This document shows positions 10,046-18,920 of a stretch of 64,000 nt of DNA, piece by piece. The notes under the pieces are model-generated. The model made no database searches. It was not told the DNA's origin and was given only the letters and a program-made list of their open reading frames with translations. The first letter of the stretch is position 1. Each line of letters starts with the position of its first letter. The position numbers and the translations under genes were made by a program. The stretch spans positions 1 to 64,000 of the forward strand of contig CACDPE010000001.1 of NCBI GenBank assembly GCA_902554655.1, written 5' to 3'. The DNA is from an uncultured Bacteroidota bacterium. GTDB taxonomy: Bacteria; Bacteroidota; Bacteroidia; Flavobacteriales; Flavobacteriaceae.

Positions 10046-10975
10046 ATGGATTCCTCAGTTTTTTATTCAAAAATTTTACTTTTTGGTGAGTATGGAATCT
10101 TGAAAAATTCTAATGGCTTGTCTATCCCTTATGATCAGTACAGTGGAAGATTAAAAATTGGCGATTTAAATATTCAAAAAGTGGTAGATTCAAATTCTAA
10201 TTTGTTAGAATTTTATAATTATTTATCTAAAAAATCAGAGATTAAAAGTTTAATTAAACTAGATAGGTTATTTGATGATTTAAAATCTGGTTTATTTTTT
10301 GAAAGCTCGATACCATCTGGATATGGTGTTGGAAGTAGTGGAGCTATTGTTGCTGCAATTTACGAACACTATATTAGAGATGAATACGAAATTTTAAATA
10401 AAACCAAGAAAAATAGAATTTCAGACTTGATAAAGAACTTCTCTTTAATGGAATCTTTTTTCCACGGTAAATCCTCAGGATTAGATCCTTTAAATAGTTT
10501 CTTAAAATTACCTATTCTCATAAATTTTAGTCACGGAATTCAAACAACAAGCCTTCCAATTGAATACACTAGTGGTAATGGTGGTATTTTTATAATAGAC
10601 AGTGACTTAAATAGAAATACAGAATCACTTGTCAACTTATTTTTTGAGTTGATGACAGATAAAGATGTGAGCAATGCTTTTGACAAAGAATTCATTCGTT
10701 ATACTAATAAATGTGTTGAAAATTTCTTGAATAGTGAATTCAACGAACTTTTTATGAATACAAAAAAAATATCAAAATTTATTCTTGAAAATTTTGAATT
10801 TATGATACCAAAAGGATTTAAAAATCTTTGGGAAAAAGGGATTAATTCAGAAGATTTTGTTCTTAAACCATGTGGTTCTGGAGGAGGAGGTTTTATATTG
10901 GGCTTATCCATGGATTTAAATAAAGCTAAAAGCTATTTTTCTAAATTCAGTTTTAAAGTAGTTTTTTCTTTTTAG
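10046..10975 (+). CDS. GHMP kinase, probable mevalonate kinase
   Basis: SSIPSGYGVGSSGAIVAAIY GHMP motif, KSSGLDPLNSF, CGSGGGGF; follows mvaD. ATG at 10046. Confidence 0.82.
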   Translation: MDSSVFYSKILLFGEYGILKNSNGLSIPYDQYSGRLKIGDLNIQKVVDSNSNLLEFYNYLSKKSEIKSLIKLDRLFDDLKSGLFFESSIPSGYGVGSSGAIVAAIYEHYIRDEYEILNKTKKNRISDLIKNFSLMESFFHGKSSGLDPLNSFLKLPILINFSHGIQTTSLPIEYTSGNGGIFIIDSDLNRNTESLVNLFFELMTDKDVSNAFDKEFIRYTNKCVENFLNSEFNELFMNTKKISKFILENFEFMIPKGFKNLWEKGINSEDFVLKPCGSGGGGFILGLSMDLNKAKSYFSKFSFKVVFSF

Positions 10976-11028
10976 TTTTTTTCTCAATTTTAGATTAACA
11001 ATACTAATTTTAAGATAATTTAATTGTG

Positions 11029-11712
11029 ATGAAATTAAATAAATACATTTCAGTACATAAGACAAGCTCTAAAAAAATTGCTGAAGATTATATATCTAAA
11101 AAAAAAGTTAAAGTTAACGGCTTGGTGATTACTGACATTTTTTTTCCAACTACAAAAAATGACAAGGTGTATTTGAATAATAAGTTAATTAAGAAAAAAA
11201 AATCAGGCTATATACTGTATAACAAGCCTGCTGATATTGATTCTAATTCTATTCCATTACACCTCAAAAAATTTTTGAAAAGTTTTTACAATGATGATGA
11301 TTATAATTGGATTGGTCTTGAAATAGGTGTTTGCGGATTAGTATTGTTTTATGATGACAATAAACTCAATCAATTAGTCGATAACATTTGGTTACTATTT
11401 GACTTAAAGTTTAAAAATCAATTAAATAAAAATCAAAAAAAAGATTTAAATGATTTTATCTCGTCGATAGATGAATTTAGCGAAATTAATTTTATCGATA
11501 ATAAAAATGTTGCTGTTAAGATTCAAAAAAAAAATCAAGAGAAATTATTTTTGAAACTCAAAGAATTTAATGTATTGTTGATTGATAGGGTACTAATTCA
11601 GAATTTAGATAAATTTGATATTCCCAGAGGAAAATTTAGAAAATTGAATAACTTAGAAATATTTAATCTAAAATCTCTATCTACAAGCCCATATAAATCC
11701 TCTGGTCATTAG
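11029..11712 (+). CDS. RluB/RluF-like pseudouridine synthase paralogue with S4 domain and degenerate active site
   Basis: N-terminal S4-like segment (LNKYISVHKTSSKKIAEDYISKKKVKVNG), YILYNKPADI, then GLEIGVCGLVLFYDDNKL aligned by eye to RLDxxTxGLLLLTNDGxL; C-terminal GKFRKLNNLEI. Confidence 0.65.
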   Translation: MKLNKYISVHKTSSKKIAEDYISKKKVKVNGLVITDIFFPTTKNDKVYLNNKLIKKKKSGYILYNKPADIDSNSIPLHLKKFLKSFYNDDDYNWIGLEIGVCGLVLFYDDNKLNQLVDNIWLLFDLKFKNQLNKNQKKDLNDFISSIDEFSEINFIDNKNVAVKIQKKNQEKLFLKLKEFNVLLIDRVLIQNLDKFDIPRGKFRKLNNLEIFNLKSLSTSPYKSSGH

Positions 11713-11790
11713 TTTCCATGCATCAAAATGTGTTTTTTTAATTCCATTGGATAATGACCAATTGAAAAGTAATAAACTACAACTTCACTA
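11677..11790 (-). pseudogene. Decayed C-terminal fragment of a second ThuA-like gene
   Basis: Minus strand reads SEVVVYYFSIGHYPMELKK in one frame and KKTHFDAWKLMTRGFIWACR* in another, joined at an A7 run; compare VFYNSIGHYKREFEIPEALTIQMRGFRWASEG of the adjacent intact ThuA. Confidence 0.6.
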
Positions 11791-12597
11791 TCATTTTTTA
11801 TATACTGGTGATATTAAATTTTCTTTCGTATGATATTTCCCTTCAGATGCCCAACGAAATCCTCTCATCTGAATTGTAAGTGCTTCAGGAATTTCAAATT
11901 CTCTTTTGTAATGTCCAATAGAATTGTAGAAAACTCTTCCCCTACCATAATTCTTTTTCCAAATCATAGGCATAAAACTACCCTTAATTTCATTTTCATT
12001 TGGTTGCCAATTATTTAATTTAAATTCTGATACAGCTAGTACTTTAACATTTGGATCTATCATCATGTAGTATTGCTCAGAATTAGTAATCTTGAAATTT
12101 GAAACTCCATTAGTTATATAATCCAGCGAATCATATATTTTTATTTCATATTCAGCTGTCTTCATATCCTCCAGTTCACCTGGATGTGAAACAAAATCCC
12201 CACCAACAATAAAATGATAAAGTGGATATGGGCTTGAATCTGCAAGGCCCCCATGCCAACCAGCAAATCCAGTTCCATTAATTATAGCATTACGTAAACC
12301 TTCAAATTGTTTATCATTCATCCTAGGGTCAGATGAGTAAGCATCAGTGAAAACCTGAATAATGAGATCTGCTTCTTTCATTAATTGTTTATCCTCATAA
12401 ATGCTGAAATTATTGAAAACCTTCACGATTGCTCCTTCTTTTTCAAGTAGAGGAACAAAAAAATCAACACTTTCTTTAGGCCAGTGACCATCCATGCCAC
12501 CATAAACATAAATTACTTTTTTACCGTTTAATGATTGTGAAAACTGTTGATATGGAAATAAAAAGAGTGTTAAAATTAGAATTCTGAAGATTTTCAT
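11791..12597 (-). CDS. Secreted ThuA-domain (trehalose-utilization-like) protein
   Basis: Sec signal peptide; GGMDGHWPKES, GTGFAGWHGGLADS, FYNSIGHYKREFEIPEALTIQMRGFRWA typical of ThuA. Confidence 0.85.
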   Translation of the reverse strand: MKIFRILILTLFLFPYQQFSQSLNGKKVIYVYGGMDGHWPKESVDFFVPLLEKEGAIVKVFNNFSIYEDKQLMKEADLIIQVFTDAYSSDPRMNDKQFEGLRNAIINGTGFAGWHGGLADSSPYPLYHFIVGGDFVSHPGELEDMKTAEYEIKIYDSLDYITNGVSNFKITNSEQYYMMIDPNVKVLAVSEFKLNNWQPNENEIKGSFMPMIWKKNYGRGRVFYNSIGHYKREFEIPEALTIQMRGFRWASEGKYHTKENLISPVYKK

Positions 12598-12660
12598 TGT
12601 TTTTTTTAATAATTATGTTTTAAATTTATTAATTCACATTGTCATTCCAAAGAAATCAAT

Positions 12661-14115
12661 ATGAAAAATAGAAGAAGTTTTTTAAAAAAATCGGCAATTT
12701 TTGGCTCAGGTTTATTTATTGTGCCTAGAAATGTTCTAGGTGGACCAGGATTTATTGCACCCAGTGACCAATTAAATATTGCTTCGATTGGTACTGGTGG
12801 AAAGGGTTATGATATTACTCACGATTGGGCATCGAGCGAAAGAGTAATTGCTCTTTGCGATGTTCATCCAGACAAATCGGATGTCGTTAATGCTAGAAAA
12901 AAATATCCAAATGCAAATGTTTATGTTGATTTTAGAGAAATGTTGGATAATGAAAAAGATTTAGATGCAGTTACTGTTAGTACACCTGACCATACACATG
13001 GGATTATTGCAAGTAATGCAATGAATAGAGGTTTACACGTATATGTTCAAAAACCTCTGACTCACAACATCGAAGAGGCTAGAAAACTAACCCAAATTGC
13101 AAAAAATAATAAGGTCGTAACTCAAATGGGTAACCAGGGTGGATCAAGTGCTGGGGTTATGAAAATTCAGGAATGGGTTGATAAAAAAATGATTGGAAAA
13201 ATTAAAAAGATTTATGCATGGACAAATCGACCAGTTTGGCCTCAGGGATTTCCAATGAAAGAAAATAATGAGGAGAAACCAAAAAATTTAAATTGGGATT
13301 TATGGCTAGGACCAGCCACTTATACAAAATATACCTCCCAACTCCATCCATTTAACTGGAGAGGATGGTGGGATTATGGAACTGGTGCACTTGGTGACAT
13401 GGGTTGTCATATATTAGATGCTCCTTATAAAACACTTGGTTTACATTATCCAACGGATGTCGAGTGTAGTGTGGGATCTGTATATCAACAAGCTTGGAGT
13501 CAAAATTTTATACCTGAAGGTTGTCCACCATCGTCTATTGTCACATTACATTTTAATAAGACAGATAAAAATGATTCAAAGATTGAATTGGTTTGGATGG
13601 ATGGAGGTCTTAGACCAAGTCACCCAGAGGATATTCCTGCCGATGACTTTTTAGGAGAAAAAAATAGCACAAATGGAGTTCTAATGATCGGTGAAAAAGG
13701 AGTTATTTCTTGTGGTGTTTATGCACTTACTCCAAAACTTTACAGAAAAGGTGAAAAAACAATTGAATTTGATACGGGCGGAGAATCAAGCCTTGATCAT
13801 ATTCACCACATGGAATGGATTAATGGAATCAAAGCAGGATACATGTCTGATACATACAAAAAAATAACAGCTCCTTTTGAATATGCAGGACCTTTTACGG
13901 AAACTGTTTTAATGGGTAATCTTGCAATTAGATCCTATATGAGTATGGGTAAAGAAAAGCCTAAATATTTTGAAGACAAGTATCATACTTCAGAGTTTGG
14001 AAAGTTTGTAGGTAGAAAAAAACTTCTTTGGGATGGAGATAATATGAAGATCACCAATTTTGATGAAGCAAATAAATTTGTTGGTAGAGTTAGAAGACCT
14101 GGTTGGAACTTTTAA
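12661..14115 (+). CDS. Tat-exported Gfo/Idh/MocA family oxidoreductase
   Basis: Twin-arginine signal (KNRRSFLKKSAIFGSGLFIVP), LNIASIGTGGKG nucleotide-binding motif, VQKPLTHNIEEAR. Confidence 0.92.
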   Translation: MKNRRSFLKKSAIFGSGLFIVPRNVLGGPGFIAPSDQLNIASIGTGGKGYDITHDWASSERVIALCDVHPDKSDVVNARKKYPNANVYVDFREMLDNEKDLDAVTVSTPDHTHGIIASNAMNRGLHVYVQKPLTHNIEEARKLTQIAKNNKVVTQMGNQGGSSAGVMKIQEWVDKKMIGKIKKIYAWTNRPVWPQGFPMKENNEEKPKNLNWDLWLGPATYTKYTSQLHPFNWRGWWDYGTGALGDMGCHILDAPYKTLGLHYPTDVECSVGSVYQQAWSQNFIPEGCPPSSIVTLHFNKTDKNDSKIELVWMDGGLRPSHPEDIPADDFLGEKNSTNGVLMIGEKGVISCGVYALTPKLYRKGEKTIEFDTGGESSLDHIHHMEWINGIKAGYMSDTYKKITAPFEYAGPFTETVLMGNLAIRSYMSMGKEKPKYFEDKYHTSEFGKFVGRKKLLWDGDNMKITNFDEANKFVGRVRRPGWNF

Positions 14116-14123
14116 ATTTAATG

Positions 14124-14879
14124 AAATATAAAAAAGTACTTTTGTTTTTATGCCTAATTATCTTGCAATCATGTGTTGATAAAAAAGTGAATACAGTTGA
14201 TACTAAAAATTCTGTCAAGACTTACTCAAATAGTTGGAAACCTCTATTCAAAAAAAATTCATTGGAAGGCTGGCATTATTTTCAAGATGACGGAAATAAA
14301 TCAGGATGGACAGTTAAGGACGGAGTGTTTACTTTTACGTCAGAAAATGCTAGTGGTGAAGGAGATAAAAGCTTGTTAAGTGATAAAGATTATACAAGCT
14401 TTGTAATTTATTTTGAATGGAAAGTGTCTCCAGGATCGAACAGTGGTTTTTTTTGGGGAGTTAAAGAAGATTCTAAATATGAGTTTCCTTATGTTACTGG
14501 ACCTGAAATCCAAATTTTAGACTTAGGTTTAAACGATGAAACTCTCGATAAAACCACAATTGCTGGTGGATTATATGGCTTAGCTGCTCCAAAAAAAATT
14601 GTTACTAAACCAGCAAATGAGTGGAATAATTATCTAATCACAATTGATCAAGAAAAAAATTATGGTAATGTTGTTCACAATGGCGTGGATATTGTTACAT
14701 TTCCGTTGAGAGGAAATGCTTGGGAAAAAATGCTTGAAGGAACAAAGTTTGTTAATTGTGTTGATGAATGGAAGTATTGTGAATTTGGGAAATTTAAAAC
14801 TGGAAAAATTTCTATTCAAGATCACCCTGGAATAATCTCTTTTCGAAATATGAAAATAAAAGAGTTGTATGCAAATTAA
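14124..14879 (+). CDS. DUF1080 (3-keto-disaccharide hydrolase-like) lipoprotein
   Basis: Lipobox IILQSC; WKPLFKKNSLEGWHYFQDDG...W...F.F.WKVSPGSNSGFFWGV...GPEIQILD, characteristic of DUF1080. Confidence 0.88.
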   Translation, partial: KYKKVLLFLCLIILQSCVDKKVNTVDTKNSVKTYSNSWKPLFKKNSLEGWHYFQDDGNKSGWTVKDGVFTFTSENASGEGDKSLLSDKDYTSFVIYFEWKVSPGSNSGFFWGVKEDSKYEFPYVTGPEIQILDLGLNDETLDKTTIAGGLYGLAAPKKIVTKPANEWNNYLITIDQEKNYGNVVHNGVDIVTFPLRGNAWEKMLEGTKFVNCVDEWKYCEFGKFKTGKISIQDHPGIISFRNMKIKELYAN

Positions 14880-16590
14880 AAATAATTCAAAAGAGTACGA
14901 TGTAATTGTTGTTGGTTCAGGTGCGGGTGGTGGAATGGCCACAAAAGTTCTATCGGAAGCTGGTCTTTCTATTGCTGTAGTTGAGGCAGGTCCATATTAT
15001 GATCCTGCAAACCCGGAACAAATGACACAATTAAGACCTGCATACCACTCACCCAGAAGAGGAGCTGGAACAACTAGATTTTTTGGAGACTATGATCAAG
15101 CTTATGGTGGTTGGGATATTGATGGTGAACCTTACAGTCAAAAAGATAGTACGGATTTTAGGTGGTTTAGATCAAGAATGCTTGGCGGTAGAACTAATCA
15201 TTGGGGAAGAATTTCGCTCAGATTTGGGCCTGATGATTTTAAGAAAAAATCAATTGATGGTTTAGGGGAAGATTGGCCTATTTCATATGATGATATTAAA
15301 CCTTATTATGATAAAGTTGATAAATTAATTGGTGTTTTTGGTACTAAAGAAAATATATATAATGAGCCTGACGGGTTTTTTCTTCCTCCTCCAAAACCTA
15401 GATTACATGAACTTTTCTACATAGATGCTGCCAGAAAAAGTAATGTCAAAGTTATACCTTCCCGTTTATCTGTCTTAACTAAAAGACTAAATAATGAAAG
15501 GGGGATATGTTACTATTGTAATGGTTGTGCAAGGAGTTGTAATGTTTATGGTGATTTTTCCTCAGGATCTTGTTTAATTTTTCCTGCCCAAAAGTCTGGT
15601 GGTCAAATTGATCTGTATGTCAATTCTATGGTAAGAACTGTAACAACGGACAATGAAGGCAAGGCAACTGGAGTTTCATTTATAGACAAAGAAGAAAATA
15701 AAGAATATAAACTAAAAGGGAAAGTTGTAGTATTAGCTGCATCAGCCTGTAGCTCAGCAAGAATCTTACTTAATTCAAAATCAAAGCAACATCCAAATGG
15801 ATTAGGAAATAGTTCAGATTTAGTTGGTAAATATTTACATGATTCAACAGGTGGTGATATGATGGCTTTTATCCCTAAATTAATAAATAGGAAAACTTAT
15901 AATGAGGATGGTGTTGGTGGCATGCATGTTTATTCACCTTGGTGGTTGGACAATAAAGATTTAGATTTTGCAAGAGGATATCATATCGAGCAATGGGGAG
16001 GATTAGGAGCTCCAACATATGGAACTGGTTTTGATGTAAACAGGTTTAACAAATTTTTTGGGATTAATAAAGCAGGTGGATATGGAAATGTTTTACGTGA
16101 AGATATGAAAAAATACTACGGTTCAACTATAGGTCTTTCCGGCCGAGGAGAGTCTATTGCTCAAAAGACAAATTATTGTGAGATTGATCCAAATAAGGTT
16201 GATAAATTTGGTGTTCCTGTGCTAAGGTTTAATTATCAATGGACTGATAATGAAATAAAACAAGCAAAGCATATGCAGGATACATTTGAGGAAATAATTC
16301 ATAATATGGGAGGGATATCGCTCTGGGACAAACCAGGAAAAGATAGTAATTATGGTTTGACAAAACCAGGACAAATTATACATGAGGTTGGTACAACAAG
16401 AATGGGTTCAAACCCTAAAGACTCCGTTGTTAATGAATTTGAGAAATTACATGATACTAATAATGTGTATGTAGTAGATGCTGGTCCTTTTGTTTCCCAA
16501 GCGGATAAAAATCCTACATGGACTATTCTTGCTTTGGCCATGAGATCTTCTGAAAAAATCGTAGATGAATTTAAAAAACAAAACTTTTAA
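14869..16590 (+). CDS. GMC-family FAD oxidoreductase (sugar 3-dehydrogenase-like)
   Basis: DVIVVGSGAGGGMATKVLSEAG FAD motif; GGRTNHWGRISLR; C-terminal GTTRMGSNPKDSVVNEF and NPTWTILALAMRSSE. Confidence 0.92.
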   Translation: MQIKNNSKEYDVIVVGSGAGGGMATKVLSEAGLSIAVVEAGPYYDPANPEQMTQLRPAYHSPRRGAGTTRFFGDYDQAYGGWDIDGEPYSQKDSTDFRWFRSRMLGGRTNHWGRISLRFGPDDFKKKSIDGLGEDWPISYDDIKPYYDKVDKLIGVFGTKENIYNEPDGFFLPPPKPRLHELFYIDAARKSNVKVIPSRLSVLTKRLNNERGICYYCNGCARSCNVYGDFSSGSCLIFPAQKSGGQIDLYVNSMVRTVTTDNEGKATGVSFIDKEENKEYKLKGKVVVLAASACSSARILLNSKSKQHPNGLGNSSDLVGKYLHDSTGGDMMAFIPKLINRKTYNEDGVGGMHVYSPWWLDNKDLDFARGYHIEQWGGLGAPTYGTGFDVNRFNKFFGINKAGGYGNVLREDMKKYYGSTIGLSGRGESIAQKTNYCEIDPNKVDKFGVPVLRFNYQWTDNEIKQAKHMQDTFEEIIHNMGGISLWDKPGKDSNYGLTKPGQIIHEVGTTRMGSNPKDSVVNEFEKLHDTNNVYVVDAGPFVSQADKNPTWTILALAMRSSEKIVDEFKKQNF

Positions 16591-16592
16591 AG

Positions 16593-17297
16593 ATGAATAG
16601 AAGAGATTCAATCAAGAACTTAACCTTTTTGTCAATTGGAGCTGGGCTTCTGCTTGAAGGGTGTTATGGTATTTCAAGAGAAAAAATAAAAAGATCTTTA
16701 ACAAGATATGAGTATGGAAGAACTCCTGAAGAAAAGCTATATGATGATAAGTTATTTGCTGAAAAGTTTTTTACAAACCAAGAACTATTTACTCTTGATA
16801 AAATATGTAATTTAATTTTACCACCAAACGAATTTGGGTCAATCAGAGATGCTGAGGTTGTTCAATTGATTGAATTTATGGCTAAAGATATCCCAACTTA
16901 TAAAGAGCCATTAAGAAACGGTTTAATATGGATTGATAACGAATCTAAAAAAAGATTTAATAATCTTTTTGTGGATTGTGAGATTGCACAACAAAAAAAT
17001 ATTTTTGATGAAATTGCATACTATGATCCAAATAAAAGTATTTCAGATTACTCTGAACCTGTTCAATGGTTTAATTTAGTTAGAAACCTTACAATGACTG
17101 GATATTTTACTTCTGAAGTTGGAATTAATGAACTTGGCTACAAGGGAAATATACCAAACATCTGGGATGGTGTTCCCCAAGACGTTCTTGATCAATACGG
17201 TTTAGAGTACGATAAAGATTGGTTGGAAAAGTTTGTTGATCAGTCTAAAAGAAATATCATAGCTGAATGGGATGACGAGGGTAACCTATTAACATAA
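16593..17297 (+). CDS. Gluconate 2-dehydrogenase subunit 3 family protein
   Basis: Twin-Arg-like N-terminus (MNRRDSIKNLTFLSIGAGLLLEGC); FFTNQELFTLDKICNLILPPNEFGSIRDAEVVQLIEFM typical of subunit 3; next to GMC gene. Confidence 0.85.
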   Translation: MNRRDSIKNLTFLSIGAGLLLEGCYGISREKIKRSLTRYEYGRTPEEKLYDDKLFAEKFFTNQELFTLDKICNLILPPNEFGSIRDAEVVQLIEFMAKDIPTYKEPLRNGLIWIDNESKKRFNNLFVDCEIAQQKNIFDEIAYYDPNKSISDYSEPVQWFNLVRNLTMTGYFTSEVGINELGYKGNIPNIWDGVPQDVLDQYGLEYDKDWLEKFVDQSKRNIIAEWDDEGNLLT

Positions 17298-17323
17298 AAA
17301 AACCGCTACTAAGCGGCTTTTTT
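17295..17323 (+). terminator. Rho-independent terminator after the GMC cluster
   Basis: aaaaaaaCCGCTactaAGCGGcttttttt hairpin with U-tract. Confidence 0.85.
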
Positions 17324-17344
17324 AATTTAAACAAATTTTTCAAT

Positions 17345-17986
17345 TTATTTTTTTTGCTGATAATCATAATATCCCTCAACAGGAATCATCAAGTGAGCGT
17401 ATTCTGTTCCAGCAAACATTACATATGGAGCACCTGAATTAAAATCAGTTGTTTGACCATCAAGTGTACTAGGATCAGCAGGAAATAACATTAAGTGAGC
17501 ACCTGATTCAATCCATTGCCCATCAGCTTTTGCTTTTGCTATTCCTTCTTCATCTGTAACCAAGTACATTCTATTATCTTCGCCCATATCGCCATGTAAC
17601 ATCCAAGCCCAACCATCAACATCATTTTTTGGAACAGTTCCAGTCATAAAGCCTTGTGCCCAAGCAAATGCAGCTGCATCTCCAACCATTGGCATTGCCT
17701 CATGTGGATCTTTCCAACCATTTTCAGGGTCAGAAGGTCCTCCATTTGGATTAGCAGCCATCGCTGTCCAACCATTTGTACCTTCTCTAAGTACAGTGCC
17801 GTCTACATCAACAACAGTACATTCAGCTGCAATAAATGAAGGGGCTGCTGTACTATATGCCCAAATTTTCCATTCAGCAGATGTATGAGGACCCTCAGGC
17901 TCACCATTAGTTTCAACTTTTTCAACGACCGCAGTTTCACAAGAAATTAAAAAGATAGCAACTAGTAATAATATAATTTTTTTCAT
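17345..17986 (-). CDS. Lipoprotein of unknown function
   Basis: MKKIILLLVAIFLISCETAVV lipobox; Trp/Gly/Ala-rich mature part. The longer ORF-track start (18328) runs through a tRNA and is rejected. Confidence 0.8.
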   Translation of the reverse strand: MKKIILLLVAIFLISCETAVVEKVETNGEPEGPHTSAEWKIWAYSTAAPSFIAAECTVVDVDGTVLREGTNGWTAMAANPNGGPSDPENGWKDPHEAMPMVGDAAAFAWAQGFMTGTVPKNDVDGWAWMLHGDMGEDNRMYLVTDEEGIAKAKADGQWIESGAHLMLFPADPSTLDGQTTDFNSGAPYVMFAGTEYAHLMIPVEGYYDYQQKK

Positions 17987-18012
17987 ATCGATTAGTTTTA
18001 CGTAAATATAAC

Positions 18013-18038
18013 AAAAAAGCCCCAGAAATGGGGCTTTT
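18013..18038 (-). terminator. Rho-independent terminator downstream of tRNA-Phe
   Basis: aaaaaaGCCCCagaaatGGGGCtttt inverted repeat; U-tract on the minus strand. Confidence 0.85.
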
Positions 18039-18040
18039 GT

Positions 18041-18112
18041 GGTACCTCGCAGAATCGAACTGCGGACACAAGGATTTTCAGTCCTTTGCTCTACCAACTG
18101 AGCTAAGGTACC
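18041..18112 (-). tRNA. tRNA-Phe (GAA)
   Basis: Reverse complement GGTACCTTAGCTCAGTTGGTAGAGCAAAGGACTGAAAATCCTTGTGTCCGCAGTTCGATTCTGCGAGGTACC; 7-bp acceptor stem, GTTCGATTC T-loop, anticodon GAA. Confidence 0.97.
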
Positions 18113-18194
18113 ATACAATTTTTTGCAGTGGCAAATATAATCCTTTTCAATAATAAATGAAAAATACTCAAACTTATTTACTTTTGCTTTAATA

Positions 18195-18920
18195 ATGAAT
18201 TTACTTGTAGATATTGGAAATACATTAACTAAAATTGCTGTCTCTGATGGTAAATCTATAGTCACAGAATTAAAGTTAAGGTCAATTGATTTGGACTTTA
18301 TCAAAGATATTATAGAGGATAATAACATAAAAAATATTGCAATTTCAAATGTGAGAAAACCAAATCAAAAATTATTTGATTTGTGTAATTCAAAATCAAA
18401 TCTCTACACCTTCAATAAAGAAATTAGATTACCGTTTAATAACCCATATGATGACGGTTTAGTAGGTGAAGATAGATTATCATTAATATTGGGAGCATAC
18501 TCGTTGTACCCACAAGATAATGTTTTAGTAGTTGATCTAGGAACTTGTATCACATATGATATCAAAACCTCTAAAAACGATTATCAAGCAGGTGGAATTT
18601 CACCAGGTTTAGCATTGAGAAAGAAATCTTTATCCTCAGGCACAGTCAATCTAAATGAAATAGATCCTGTATATCCAAAATCAATGATAGCTTCAGATAC
18701 TCACAGTTCTATAAGCATTGGACTACTAATAGGAATTCAATCAGAAATTGAAGGAATGATAAACAGGTATGAAAAAACATATAAAAATTTGAAAGTAATT
18801 GTTACTGGGGGTGACTCAATTTTTTTGTCTGGTAAGTTAAAAAACACCATATTTACAAATTCAAATTTTATATATAGAGGTTTGAATTATCTAATTGAAT
18901 ACAACCAAGTAAATGAATAG
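18195..18920 (+). CDS. coaX: Type III pantothenate kinase
   Basis: LLVDIGNTLTKIAV, VVDLGTCITYD, GGISPGLALRKKSL, VTGGDS. Confidence 0.94.
   Translation: MNLLVDIGNTLTKIAVSDGKSIVTELKLRSIDLDFIKDIIEDNNIKNIAISNVRKPNQKLFDLCNSKSNLYTFNKEIRLPFNNPYDDGLVGEDRLSLILGAYSLYPQDNVLVVDLGTCITYDIKTSKNDYQAGGISPGLALRKKSLSSGTVNLNEIDPVYPKSMIASDTHSSISIGLLIGIQSEIEGMINRYEKTYKNLKVIVTGGDSIFLSGKLKNTIFTNSNFIYRGLNYLIEYNQVNE

Noticed and set aside
17987-18328. N-terminal extension of the 327-aa minus-strand ORF
   Set aside because: It translates through the tRNA-Phe gene and its terminator; the lipoprotein signal (MKKIILLLVAIFLISC) marks the real start at 17986.
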